A stretch of 64,000 nucleotides of DNA from an uncultured Paracoccaceae bacterium. Its GTDB lineage: Bacteria; Pseudomonadota; Alphaproteobacteria; Rhodobacterales; Rhodobacteraceae. Location: contig CANMQO010000004.1 in assembly GCA_947500055.1 (NCBI GenBank), forward strand, positions 310,001-374,000, written 5' to 3'. The translations under genes were made by a program, and so were the position numbers. A model generated the notes under the pieces. The model ran no database searches, had not been told where the DNA came from, and saw nothing but the letters and a program-made list of their open reading frames with translations. The number at the start of each line of letters is the position of its first letter. Position 1 is the stretch's first letter. This document shows positions 16,297 through 24,800 of the stretch, one piece after another.

Positions 16297-16569
16297 GTGA
16301 TCAGGTCCTATATACGAGAGTGAACATTCGACTTGTCTGCCTCATATCAGGGTCGCCCCCAAGATCAAGCGCACAGCCTAAGATGTTCATTTTCTTCGCT
16401 GGCTGCGGTTTGCTGGCACCTGATTGATCGCTTAGGCTGGAGCACAAGAGGCACGATTCGCAAAAAAAGCGCCCAAAAATGGCGGCCAGGCGGATTGATG
16501 AGACATGACGGGCAAATTGTCTGTCATGGTGTGAAGACCCCCATTGGGGGGACCTGAAAGGACAGGCGG
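16297..16569. other. Divergent tkt/zapA intergenic region, no gene seen
   Basis: The region holds the promoters for tkt and for the coiled-coil/zapA pair. A perfect 9-base inverted repeat, CAGCCTAAG at 16374-16382 and CTTAGGCTG at 16431-16439, could close a structured RNA of about 66 nucleotides. Farther right are CATGAC...GTCATG arms (around 16504-16528) and CCCCCATTGGGGGG near 16540, the latter just before the ribosome site AAAGGACAGGCGG. I do not find a coding frame or a tRNA. Confidence 0.5.
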
Positions 16570-17028
16570 ATGAGTGAAATTAGTGTGTTGGAAGGCCGGA
16601 TAACGGCAGCGTTAGATCGGATCAGACGCGGGATTGAAGCGCAGGGCGGCCCTGATCCGGAGCTGGCTGCAGCGCTGGCGCAGGAACGCGCGGCGAAGGA
16701 TGAACTGGCCGCACAGCTACAGGCACAGGGCGCGCAGAATGCGAATGTGGCATCGCTGACCGCAGCACTTGAGGCGCAGCAATTGCAGATGCAAAAACTG
16801 GATGCCGAGCTGCAACGCTTGCGTGCCTCTAACGCACAGATGCGCGAAATGAATACGCAATTGCGCGAGGCGGTAACCAGCGGTCTCGCCTCGGAATTGC
16901 TGGATCAGGCGGTTGCCGCCGAAATTGCTGCCCTGCAGGCACAAAGATCGGCTGACGCCGCTGAACTGGAGGCCATTCTGGCCGCACTCAAACCCGTGAT
17001 CGAGGAGGGTTCCCATGCCGCAGGTTGA
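16570..17028 (+). CDS. Coiled-coil protein encoded with zapA, 152 aa
   Basis: The protein begins MSEISVLEGRITAALDRIRRGIEAQGG and is then almost entirely a heptad-patterned alanine, glutamine, leucine and glutamate helix (residues about 35-135), with no other domain. Its reading frame runs 14 bases into zapA, so the two proteins are very probably made together. In alphaproteobacteria a coiled-coil partner next to zapA has been described as a ZapA-linked division factor (the ZauP idea in Caulobacter, from memory), so a role at the FtsZ ring is a reasonable inference. I recognise no named domain. Standing between tkt and zapA is usual for this group. Confidence 0.75.
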   Translation: MSEISVLEGRITAALDRIRRGIEAQGGPDPELAAALAQERAAKDELAAQLQAQGAQNANVASLTAALEAQQLQMQKLDAELQRLRASNAQMREMNTQLREAVTSGLASELLDQAVAAEIAALQAQRSADAAELEAILAALKPVIEEGSHAAG

Positions 17029-17404
17029 GATTGCAATTGGTGGCCGCACTTTCGAGGTGGCCTGTCAGGAGGGCGAAGAGCATTTCCTGCATTCGGCGGC
17101 TGCGATGCTCAATACCGAAGCCACGCATCTGTCCGAACAAATCGGGCGTATGCCCGAGGCGCGCATGTTGTTGATGGCAGGCTTGATGCTGGCTGACAAG
17201 ACCGCGAATCTGGAGGATAAAGTACGCGAGGCCGAGGCGGAGGCCGCCCGGATGCGGGCCGAGATCGAGACGTTGCAGTCGCGTCCGGCACCCGCCCCGG
17301 AACGGGTCGAAGTGCCGGTTGTGCCTGCCGCTGTCACCGAAGCACTGGCCGAAATTGCGGCCCGTGCCGAGGCGCTGGCCGATCAGGTGAATACGGATCG
17401 TTAA
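17015..17404 (+). CDS. zapA: Cell division protein ZapA
   Basis: ZapA binds FtsZ and bundles protofilaments at mid-cell. The N-terminal globular part shows VEIAIGGRTFEVACQEGEEHFLHSAAAMLN (residues 4-34), followed by the family block RMLLMAGLMLADKTANLEDKV near 50-70 and then a coiled coil to about residue 95. The C-terminal tail rich in alanine, proline and glutamate is longer than in E. coli. It overlaps the coiled-coil gene by 14 bases, and its stop overlaps the convergent grxD stop. Confidence 0.9.
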   Translation: MPQVEIAIGGRTFEVACQEGEEHFLHSAAAMLNTEATHLSEQIGRMPEARMLLMAGLMLADKTANLEDKVREAEAEAARMRAEIETLQSRPAPAPERVEVPVVPAAVTEALAEIAARAEALADQVNTDR

Positions 17405-17760
17405 GCGTTTGCTTCGCGGATCTTGTCAGCGGCGTCCTTGTCGAAAGTGACGCCGTTTTCGGCAAAGAGCGTATCAAGTTCACCGCTCAGTGTCATTTCG
17501 GTGATGATATCGCAGCCGCCCACAAACTCGCCTTTGACATAAAGCTGTGGGATCGTGGGCCAGTCGGAATAATCCTTGATCCCCTGACGGATCTCTTCAT
17601 CCGCCAGCACATTGACGTCGTTGAAATCAACGCCCATGAAGTTCAGCACGCCAGCAACGCGCGAGGAAAAACCGCATTGTGGCATGGATTTTGTACCTTT
17701 CATGAAAAGTACAACGTCATTGTTGGTAACGGTTTCTTTGATCTGGTCCTGGGCTGTCAT
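17401..17760 (-). CDS. grxD: Monothiol glutaredoxin, CGFS type
   Basis: Grx4-type proteins carry [2Fe-2S] clusters between assembly factors and pair with BolA. The signature CGFS is in KGTKSMPQCGFSSRV near residue 29-32, with WPTIPQLYVKGEFVGGCDI near 67-85 giving the cis-proline and glutathione contacts. The length is 119 aa. bolA lies directly upstream on the same strand, separated by about 70 bases that hold two hairpins; this bolA-grxD pair is a known functional partnership in iron homeostasis. The stop overlaps the zapA stop by 3 bases in the opposite sense. Confidence 0.96.
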   Translation of the reverse strand: MTAQDQIKETVTNNDVVLFMKGTKSMPQCGFSSRVAGVLNFMGVDFNDVNVLADEEIRQGIKDYSDWPTIPQLYVKGEFVGGCDIITEMTLSGELDTLFAENGVTFDKDAADKIREANA

Positions 17761-17784
17761 CTCTTACGTCCTTTGTGCCGGGTC

Positions 17785-17830
17785 CCAAAGTCTGGCACAG
17801 ACTTTGGTTCAAATTTTGTGCCAAAATTTG
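17785..17830. repeat. Twin perfect hairpins between bolA and grxD
   Basis: Two adjacent perfect stems share the loop core of GGCAC or TGC. CCAAAGTCT-GGCAC-AGACTTTGG occupies 17785-17807, and CAAATTTTG-TGC-CAAAATTTG occupies 17810-17830. Both are 9-base stems. They sit in the bolA-grxD spacer, upstream of grxD on the minus strand, and may tune the relative amounts of the two proteins or be a small dispersed palindrome family. Confidence 0.7.
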
Positions 17831-17834
17831 GCGT

Positions 17835-18065
17835 CTAGTCGGGGGCCTTGGTCGTCAATCCAAGGGCGTGGATTTCGCCGCTGTCGACTTTTGGTTTGAT
17901 TACAGCCATCACCGCGCGCTGTTGCTGGATCCGGTTCATGCCCCGGAAACTTTCATCAATCACCATGCCTTGAAAATGCACCCCGTCATTCCCTTCGATC
18001 TGAATCGTCGCGTCAGGGAATTCTTCGCGCAGCAGCGCTTCGATGTCTTGGGCTGTGATCGGCAT
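17835..18065 (-). CDS. bolA: BolA-family protein
   Basis: A 76-residue BolA-like protein that complexes CGFS glutaredoxins through a shared [2Fe-2S] cluster. The family block is IEALLREEFPDATIQIEGNDGVHFQGMVIDESFRGMNRIQQQRAVMAVI, with the conserved C-terminal histidine in EIHALGLTTKAP. Length and charge are typical of the short BolA (IbaG/BolA2) type. It lies 62 bases downstream of purL and 74 bases upstream of grxD on the same strand, so a purL-bolA-grxD transcript is likely. Confidence 0.93.
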   Translation of the reverse strand: MPITAQDIEALLREEFPDATIQIEGNDGVHFQGMVIDESFRGMNRIQQQRAVMAVIKPKVDSGEIHALGLTTKAPD

Positions 18066-18127
18066 TTCGGGTCCTTTGATCGGTTGCCTTTAACTTAGGC
18101 GCGGCATGGTTGCGGGACAAGTGCGGT

Positions 18128-20287
18128 TCACGCGATGGCGGCGGCAAAGGCGGTACGGAAACTTGTTGCAAGATCTTCAAGTGCAGCGCTTTGGCTGCCG
18201 AATGTCACCTGATCCCCGCCCACTTTCCCTACGGTTGTCAATGTGACATCGGCCTGGTTTGCGGCAATCATCAGTGCCTCTGCCTGATCGAAATTGCAGG
18301 CCACAAGGTAACGTCCCTGATCCTCGCCAAAGAGGGTTGGTGTCTCCTCAGCCTCCAGCGTGATGCCGATCCCCGCCTCTTCGGCCAGTTCAAACGCAGC
18401 GAGTGCAAGCCCGCCATCACTAAGGTCGGTGCAGGCTTTGATATAAGCGTGGTTGGCACGGATGAAATCACCGTTCTTTTTCTCCACCGCGAGATCGACG
18501 GGGGGCGCATCGCCTTCAGCGCGTCCGTAAACCTCTGCCAGCAGCGCCGATTGCCCCAGATGCCCTTTGGATTCGCCAACCAGCAATAAAACATGGCCTT
18601 CGCGGATATTGCCGCCAATGATCTGGTCGGTATGTTCGATCAACCCGACCGCCCCGATGGTAGGCGTGGGCAGGATGCCCGCCCCGTCGGTTTCGTTATA
18701 GAGCGAGACATTGCCCGACACGATGGGCATATCGAGCGCTTTCACCGCCTCGCCGATGCCCTGGATCGCGCCAACAAATTGCCCCATGATTTCAGGCTTT
18801 TCGGGGTTTCCAAAATTCATATTGTCAGTTGTGGCCAAGGGCCGCGCACCGACGGCGGTCAGATTGCGATACGCCTCTGCCACGGCTTGCTTGCCGCCCT
18901 CAACAGGGTTGGCTTTGACATAGCGTGGGGTCACATCGCTGGTGAAGGCCAGCGCCTTGTCGCTGCCATGCACCCGCACGATCCCGGCACCACGGCCTGG
19001 TGTGCGGGCCGTGTCGCCCATCACCTGTTGATCGTACTGTTCGTAAACCCATTGTTTACCCGCGTAATTCGGGCTTTTTATCAAGGCTTTAAGCCCGTCA
19101 ATCGGATGAACCCCGGGAACATCACCGAGCGGCTCGGCCGCGGGCGTTGCCACCCATGGCCTGTCATATTCAGGGGCAGAGCCCGATAGTGTCGCCAGCG
19201 GCAGATCTGCCATGACGGCGCCGTTATGTTCGACAATGAACCGGTCCTCGGCAATGGTTTCGCCCACAATGGCAAAATCGAGGTCCCATTTTTCAAACAC
19301 GGCGCGTGCCGCGTCTTCCAATTCGGGTTTCAGTACCATCAGCATCCGTTCCTGGGATTCTGACAGCATCATTTCATAGGCGGTCATGTTATCTTCGCGC
19401 TGTGGCACCGCATTGAGGTTGAGGCGTACGCCCAGACCGCCTTTGTCGCCCATCTCCACGGCGGAACATGTCAGGCCTGCCGCCCCCATATCCTGGATCG
19501 AGATGACAGCGCCGGTCGCCATCAACTCCAGTGTCGCTTCCATCAGTCGCTTTTCGGTAAACGGATCGCCCACTTGTACGGTGGGGCGCTTTTCCTCGAT
19601 CGTGTGGTCAAACTCCGCGCTGGCCATCGTGGCCCCGCCAACCCCGTCGCGCCCGGTTTTTGCGCCCAGATAGACAACCGGCATCCCGATGCCTGAGGCG
19701 GCGGAATAGAAGATCTTATCGGCGTCGGCGAGCCCGGCGGCAAAGGCATTCACAAGGCAGTTGCCGTTATAGGCCGGATCAAAGCGCACTTCGCCGCCAA
19801 CAGTTGGCACGCCGAAGCAATTGCCGTAACCGCCAACGCCTGCCACCACACCATTCACTAGCTGTTTTGTCTTGGGGTGGTCGGTTTCGCCGAAGCTGAG
19901 AGAGTTCATCGCCGCGATGGGCCGTGCGCCCATGGTAAAGACATCGCGCAGAATGCCACCTACACCCGTCGCTGCCCCTTGATAGGGTTCGATGTAACTG
20001 GGGTGGTTGTGGCTTTCCATTTTGAAAACAACGGCTTGTCCGTCGCCGATATCAACGACGCCCGCATTTTCGCCGGGGCCGCAGATAACCTGTGGTCCTG
20101 TGGTGGGCAGGGTGCGGAGCCATTTCTTGGAGGATTTGTAGGAACAATGTTCGTTCCACATGGCAGAGAAGATGCCGAGTTCGGTGAAGGTCGGTTCGCG
20201 CCCGATGATGTCCAGGATGCGGTCATACTCGTCTGGGCTTAGCCCGTGGGCGGCGATCAGGTCTGTGGTGATTGCAGGCTCTTGCAT
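18128..20287 (-). CDS. purL: Phosphoribosylformylglycinamidine synthase subunit II
   Basis: PurL (small form, 719 aa, with PurS and PurQ as partners elsewhere) converts FGAR to FGAM in purine synthesis. Typical blocks are [20 protein letters not shown] near residue 43, [25 protein letters not shown] near 87, and [17 protein letters not shown] near 480. The start [10 protein letters not shown] is at the ATG ending at 20287. The gene stands after a strong minus-strand terminator at 20352-20380, so it has its own promoter. bolA and grxD follow on the same strand. purS and purQ are not in the window. Confidence 0.97.
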   Translation of the reverse strand: MQEPAITTDLIAAHGLSPDEYDRILDIIGREPTFTELGIFSAMWNEHCSYKSSKKWLRTLPTTGPQVICGPGENAGVVDIGDGQAVVFKMESHNHPSYIEPYQGAATGVGGILRDVFTMGARPIAAMNSLSFGETDHPKTKQLVNGVVAGVGGYGNCFGVPTVGGEVRFDPAYNGNCLVNAFAAGLADADKIFYSAASGIGMPVVYLGAKTGRDGVGGATMASAEFDHTIEEKRPTVQVGDPFTEKRLMEATLELMATGAVISIQDMGAAGLTCSAVEMGDKGGLGVRLNLNAVPQREDNMTAYEMMLSESQERMLMVLKPELEDAARAVFEKWDLDFAIVGETIAEDRFIVEHNGAVMADLPLATLSGSAPEYDRPWVATPAAEPLGDVPGVHPIDGLKALIKSPNYAGKQWVYEQYDQQVMGDTARTPGRGAGIVRVHGSDKALAFTSDVTPRYVKANPVEGGKQAVAEAYRNLTAVGARPLATTDNMNFGNPEKPEIMGQFVGAIQGIGEAVKALDMPIVSGNVSLYNETDGAGILPTPTIGAVGLIEHTDQIIGGNIREGHVLLLVGESKGHLGQSALLAEVYGRAEGDAPPVDLAVEKKNGDFIRANHAYIKACTDLSDGGLALAAFELAEEAGIGITLEAEETPTLFGEDQGRYLVACNFDQAEALMIAANQADVTLTTVGKVGGDQVTFGSQSAALEDLATSFRTAFAAAIA

Positions 20288-20351
20288 CTTGTCCCCTCTG
20301 GCAGTTGCGGCCTTTTAGCTGCGGGAGCATCGGGGGGGAAGCGTGATTTTC

Positions 20352-20380
20352 AAAGAAAAAAGCCGGGCACAAGGCCCGGC
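20352..20380 (-). terminator. Rho-independent terminator upstream of purL (end of candidate sRNA)
   Basis: On the minus strand, GCCGGGC and GCCCGGC form a 7-base stem with the loop CTTGT, followed by TTTTTTCTTTG. No coding gene ends here on that strand; the transcript being stopped is the proposed small RNA. It lies 64 bases upstream of the purL start. Confidence 0.85.
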
Positions 20381-20450
20381 GAAGTCCAACAGGGAGGTGA
20401 GGAGGACAAGCGCGGACGCTCTGTCACCCTCGAGAAGAGAGATAGGGTGC
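20355..20450 (-). ncRNA. Candidate trans-acting small RNA with anti-Shine-Dalgarno segment
   Basis: A minus-strand transcript ending at the terminator above would carry TCCTCCTCACCTCCCT (20391-20406), strongly complementary to ribosome-binding sites. GTCC/GGAC pairing around it could present it in a loop. Upstream, CACCCT and AGGGTG (20425-20430 and 20444-20449) can form another stem with the pyrimidine loop ATCTCTCTTCTCG. A possible RpoH-type promoter, CTTGAA-N15-CCCTATCT, lies at 20440-20468 in the same sense, which would give an RNA of about 80 nucleotides and would exclude that upstream stem. CCUCC-type sRNAs are known from alphaproteobacteria. The transcript itself is inferred. Confidence 0.6.
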
Positions 20451-20468
20451 GCTATTTGACCATTCAAG
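20440..20468 (-). promoter_or_regulatory. Possible RpoH-type promoter for the candidate sRNA
   Basis: Read on the minus strand, CTTGAA (plus 20463-20468) is separated by 15 bases from CCCTATCT (plus 20440-20447), close to the heat-shock sigma consensus CTTGAA-N13-17-CCCCATNT. A start site would fall near 20433, giving an RNA of about 80 nucleotides to the terminator. Confidence 0.4.
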
Positions 20469-20830
20469 AAAAAACATGCGCCGTTTCTCGCAATGCCGAT
20501 ATGCGCTGCGTGCATAGCTCCGCATTTGCGCGCGTTTGGGTTGCGTGGCCCACCGTTCGGTGCCGTCAGGCGAGTACGGCGCGAATCGTGGGTTAACGCC
20601 TTAATTTGCTGGTAAATGCCCTGTCGGCAAAGTGTCGGCAAATCGTCGGCCTTGCGTCGGACCCAGTTGCCGCCTTTCCCATGGTTAAAGCCGCGGGCGG
20701 TAATCGGTGAAAATCCGCTTAACAGCGCGACGTGATTTTTTGCCTTGTTTCGCGCCGGGTGCATCCACCAGGTCGGAAATGTGAACCCCTGAGGGTTTTC
20801 GGGCGCAATTTGAGGCGGCAAAGGGTACGC
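20469..20830. other. Intergenic region downstream of the LsrB-type regulator, no gene seen
   Basis: No convincing reading frame with a start site is visible. A short tandem-like stretch near 20621-20665 repeats GTCGGCAAA twice, followed by diverged GTCGGCC and GTCGGAC copies. GGGTTAACGCCTTAA at about 20589-20603 resembles a loose CtrA-like site. I cannot assign a function to either. Confidence 0.4.
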
Positions 20831-21736
20831 CTAGAGGGCGTTCGTTTCCCGGATCTTGCGCCGGTGGGCGATGATCTCTTCCTGCACGAAATCCCTGAAT
20901 GCGCTGATCCTTTTGGATTGCCGCAGTTCCTCTGGGTAGGCGAGAAAGACGGGGACTTCGCCTGATTCAAGATCAGGCAGGATGCGCACCAGATCGGGGA
21001 AATCCTCGGTCACGTAGTCGGGCAGGACGCCGACGCCGATATTGTTCAGAATGCCTTGCAGGACACCGAAGTAGTTGTTCACTGTGAAGAGGTTCGGGAT
21101 ATCGTAGGTCATCAGGTGCTGCACCAGCGTAGCCCCGGCAGAAACCTGAATTGAGTTGAGGCTTTGGCAGATCAATCGGTGATTGCTGATTTCCTCGATA
21201 TCGTTGATCTGGCCGTTTTTCTGCAAATATTCCTTTGATGCATAAAGCCGCATCCGTACCGACATCAGCCGTTTGCGGATCAGGTCGGCCTGTGAGGGTT
21301 CTTTCATCCGGATGGCCACGTCGGCCTCGCGCATCGGCAGGTCAAGCACCCGTTCTTCCAGCATCAGGTCGATTTTCAGATCGGGGTATTGTTCGTAAAG
21401 CTTGGGCAGGCGCGGGGCGAGCCACAGCGTGCCAAAACCGGTTGTGGTCGTGACCCGCAATTCGCCGAACACTTCCTCTTCGCTGTCACGAATGCGGGCT
21501 GATGCCGCCTCAAGCCGTTTGTTCATGCTTTTTGTTGCATCGAAAAGCAGCTCACCCTGTTCCGTCAGAATCAACCCGCGCGCGTGCCGATGGAAAAGCG
21601 TGGTGTTCAGTGATTCTTCGAGTGCCCGGATTTGCCGACTGACCGCCGATTGCGACAAATGCAGCGTGTCGCCTGCATGTGTGAGCGAGCCCGCATCAGC
21701 GACGGCGTGAAATATTCTTAGCTTGTCCCAGTCCAT
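20831..21736 (-). CDS. LysR-family regulator of the LsrB/VtlR type
   Basis: The N-terminal helix-turn-helix reads MDWDKLRIFHAVADAGSLTHAGDTLHLSQSAVSRQIRALEESL, and RHARGLILTEQGELL follows. Both closely match the LsrB (Sinorhizobium/Agrobacterium) and VtlR (Brucella) group of conserved alphaproteobacterial LysR proteins, which control oxidative-stress, lipopolysaccharide or small-RNA genes. The effector domain begins near residue 92 (GELRVTTTTGFGTLW). The length is 301 aa. It is divergent from the ior gene; a perfect 9-base inverted repeat overlaps that promoter. The ortholog call is from memory of the N-terminal sequence. Confidence 0.85.
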   Translation of the reverse strand: MDWDKLRIFHAVADAGSLTHAGDTLHLSQSAVSRQIRALEESLNTTLFHRHARGLILTEQGELLFDATKSMNKRLEAASARIRDSEEEVFGELRVTTTTGFGTLWLAPRLPKLYEQYPDLKIDLMLEERVLDLPMREADVAIRMKEPSQADLIRKRLMSVRMRLYASKEYLQKNGQINDIEEISNHRLICQSLNSIQVSAGATLVQHLMTYDIPNLFTVNNYFGVLQGILNNIGVGVLPDYVTEDFPDLVRILPDLESGEVPVFLAYPEELRQSKRISAFRDFVQEEIIAHRRKIRETNAL

Positions 21737-21820
21737 TTGTCCCTGCCGTCGTCGTTATTATCGTTCACTTTAACAGATCATTACGTGAAGTCTGCAATTC
21801 GATGCAAATGCAGTTCCCGC

Positions 21821-21851
21821 CAAAATTACACTTTGTAGGTCAGTAATTTTG
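21821..21851. promoter_or_regulatory. Inverted repeat operator in the LysR-ior divergent region
   Basis: CAAAATTAC (21821-21829) and GTAATTTTG (21843-21851) are perfect 9-base arms with a 13-base spacer. They overlap a plausible plus-strand promoter (TTGTAG at 21833-21838, 16-base spacer, TATAGT at 21855-21860) for the ior gene, so a bound protein would block it. The adjacent LysR regulator is the first candidate. Confidence 0.55.
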
Positions 21852-21860
21852 ACCTATAGT
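21833..21860 (+). promoter_or_regulatory. Probable sigma-70 type promoter of the ior gene
   Basis: TTGTAG and TATAGT are separated by 16 bases, and the -10 element ends 35 bases before the ior start codon. The element lies within and just after the inverted repeat at 21821-21851. Confidence 0.45.
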
Positions 21861-21895
21861 CGTGCCAAGAGAATTGACGCGCGGGGAGGTGTGCA

Positions 21896-24800
21896 ATGAC
21901 CCATCAGGATGTGTCCTTAAACGACCGGTATGACCTTGAGAAGTCGCCTGTTTTGCTGAACGGCACGCAGGCGCTGGTGCGGTTGATGCTGATGCAGCGG
22001 GCGCGGGATGAGGCGGCGGGGCTGAATACCGCTGGCTATGTCACAGGGTATCGCGGGTCACCCCTGGGTGCAGTGGATTTGCAAATGCAGCGCGCCAGGG
22101 ATGTGCTGGACCCGGCGCATGTGCGGTTTCAATTGGGATTGAACGAGGATCTGGCGGCGACTGCCCTGTGGGGCTCGCAACAGGCAGAACTGCGCGGCGA
22201 GGGCAAGTATGATGGTGTCTTTGGTTTGTGGTACGGGAAAGGCCCCGGCGTGGACCGTACCGGCGACGTGATGCGCCATGCCAATATGGCCGGCACTAGC
22301 GCCCATGGCGGTGTCATCATGGCGATGGGTGACGACCATACTGGCGAAAGTTCGACCACCTTGCACCAATCCGACTGGGCCATGGTTGACGCCTATATGC
22401 CGATTGTTTCGCCGGCAGGCGTGCAGGAAATTCTGGATTACGGCCTATATGCATGGGAATTGTCCCGGTTCGCCGGGGTCTGGGTTGGTCTGAAGACCAT
22501 GAAGGACACGATCGAGGTCACGTCAGTCGTTGATGGCGACCCGCATCGGTTGTCATTTGTGCGTCCCGACATGGCATTGCCTGAGGATGGATTGAACATT
22601 CGGCTGGTGGATACCCCGCAGTTGCAGGAAGCGCGGATGATCGACCATAAACGCTTTGCCGCGGAAGCGTTCAGCCGCGCCAACAAGATGGATCAACGTA
22701 AATGGGGCAAGCCCGGTGCGAAGATCGGCTTTGTCGCTGCGGGCAAGAACTGGTTGGATTTGCAACATGCGCTGTCGCTGTTGAATATTGATGAGGCCGC
22801 AGCGGACCGAATGGGCATTACTACCTACAAGGTGGGTCAGGTCTGGCCACTTGATATGGCGTCGTTCCATGAATGGGCAGAGGGCCTTGATCTGATCGTG
22901 GTGGTTGAGGAAAAGCGCAAGCTGATCGAGGTGCAGGTCAAGGAGGCGATCTTTGACGACCGGCAGGGTCGCCGCGTCTATGGCTGGCACAAGGGCGATG
23001 AGCATTCCGAAGGTCGGCGGGAGGAGATTTTCCCGACCCGCGCCGCCCTGGACCCGATTTGGATTGCCGAGAAGGTCGGCGGGATTTTGGTTGAAGAGGG
23101 CTGCGGCTCTGACGGGGTGAAGGCGGGATTGGCGCAGCTGAGTGAGGCGCGCCGGGCCGATAATGCGCCGGAGATTGCGGCGCGCCTACCGTATTTCTGT
23201 TCGGGTTGCCCTCATAATTCCTCGACCAAAGTGCCGGACGGCAGCCGCGCCTATGCGGGCATCGGCTGTCACTACATGGTGCAGTGGATGGATCGTGACA
23301 CGGTTGGGTTCACCCAGATGGGCGGCGAGGGTGCCAATTGGGTGGGCGAAGCGCCGTTTTCGACCCGTGACCATGTGTTTCAGAACCTGGGCGACGGAAC
23401 CTACAATCATTCTGGCGTGCAGGCTATTCGCTTTGCCCTTCTGGCGGGCACGAATATCACCTACAAGATCCTGTATAATGACGCGGTTGCCATGACCGGC
23501 GGGCAGGGCAATGATGGCGGACTGACAGCCGACCAGATCTGCCGTGAATTGCAGGCGATGGGCGTCAGCAACATCGCACTTGTCTATGATGAGAAAGAAG
23601 ATGTTGATCTGGCCCGGTTCCCCAAAGGTTTGGATGTGCATGAGCGGGTGGATATGCCAGCGGTTCAGCAAAAATTCAGCAAATACAAAGGCGTGTCAGC
23701 TATTGTGTATGTGCAAACCTGTGCTGCGGAAAAGCGCCGGCGGCGCAAGCGCGGCCAGTTTCCGGACCCGGATAAGCGCGTCTTCATCAACACCGATGTC
23801 TGCGAAGGCTGCGGTGATTGCGGTGTGCAGTCGAACTGCGTGTCGATTGTGCCGGTCGAGACTGAGCTGGGGCGCAAGCGGGCGATTGATCAATCCTCCT
23901 GCAACAAGGATTTTTCCTGTGTGAACGGGTTCTGCCCGTCGTTCGTCACGATTGAGGGGGCGAAGATCAGAAAGGAAGCCACGGCGGACGTGGATCTGCC
24001 TGATTTGCCGGAGCCGGAATTGCCTGTGATTGATGGCACGCATAACGTGGTCATTACCGGTGTCGGCGGGACCGGTGTTGTCACCATCGGTGCCGTGATG
24101 GCCATGGCCGCCCATATGGATGGCAAGGGTGCAGGCATGATGGAAATGGCAGGGTTGGCCCAGAAGGGCGGTGCCGTGCATATCCATTGCCGGATCGCGG
24201 AAAGCCCCAGCGATATCAACGCGATCCGCGTGGCCACCGGCGAATGTGACGCGCTGATTGGTGGCGATCTGGTTGTCAGCGCGGGCGCCAAGACAATTGG
24301 GTTGATGAAAACAGGCCGCACCAAGGGTGTGGTCAATAGTCACGAAATCATCACCGGTGACTTTACGCGTGAACCGGAATTCAAGCTGCCCACTGAACAG
24401 TTGGAAATGGCATTGCAGGCGCGACTTTGGGATGGGCTGGCGATGTTTGATGCCTCTGAACTGGCCAAGGCCTTGCTGGGCGACAGTATCTATTCAAACA
24501 TGATGATCTTTGGCGCGGTGTGGCAGATGGGTGCGATCCCGCTGTCATATGTGGCGATTTTGGGGGCGATTGAACTGAATGGTGCCGCTGTGAAGCGCAA
24601 TATTCGTGCCTTTGAGCTGGGCCGCTGGGCCTACCTGTATCCGGAAGACGCGCAGGCACTGCTTAGCCCGAAGGTGGTGCAACTGCCCAAGTCGGTGGAT
24701 GAAATGATTGCCTTCCGCGAGGCCCGATTGGTGGATTATCAGGGCAAACGCCTGGCCAAGAAGTATCGCAAACTGGTGGATCAGTTTCAGGATGCGCCGC

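Noticed and set aside
16297..16569. 6S RNA (ssrS) beside zapA
   Set aside because: The location and a 9-base inverted repeat prompted it, but the repeat is on the tkt side and no central bubble or promoter-mimic could be recognised.
20424..20525. A 33-codon minus-strand frame across the candidate sRNA region
   Set aside because: MRSYARSAYRHCEKRR... has no ribosome site or recognisable family, and overlaps the proposed promoter; noncoding RNA fits better, though a leader peptide cannot be excluded.
20621..20665. GTCGGCAAA tandem repeats as a CRISPR or satellite array
   Set aside because: Only two exact and two diverged copies of 9 bases exist without spacers; this is too little for an array.
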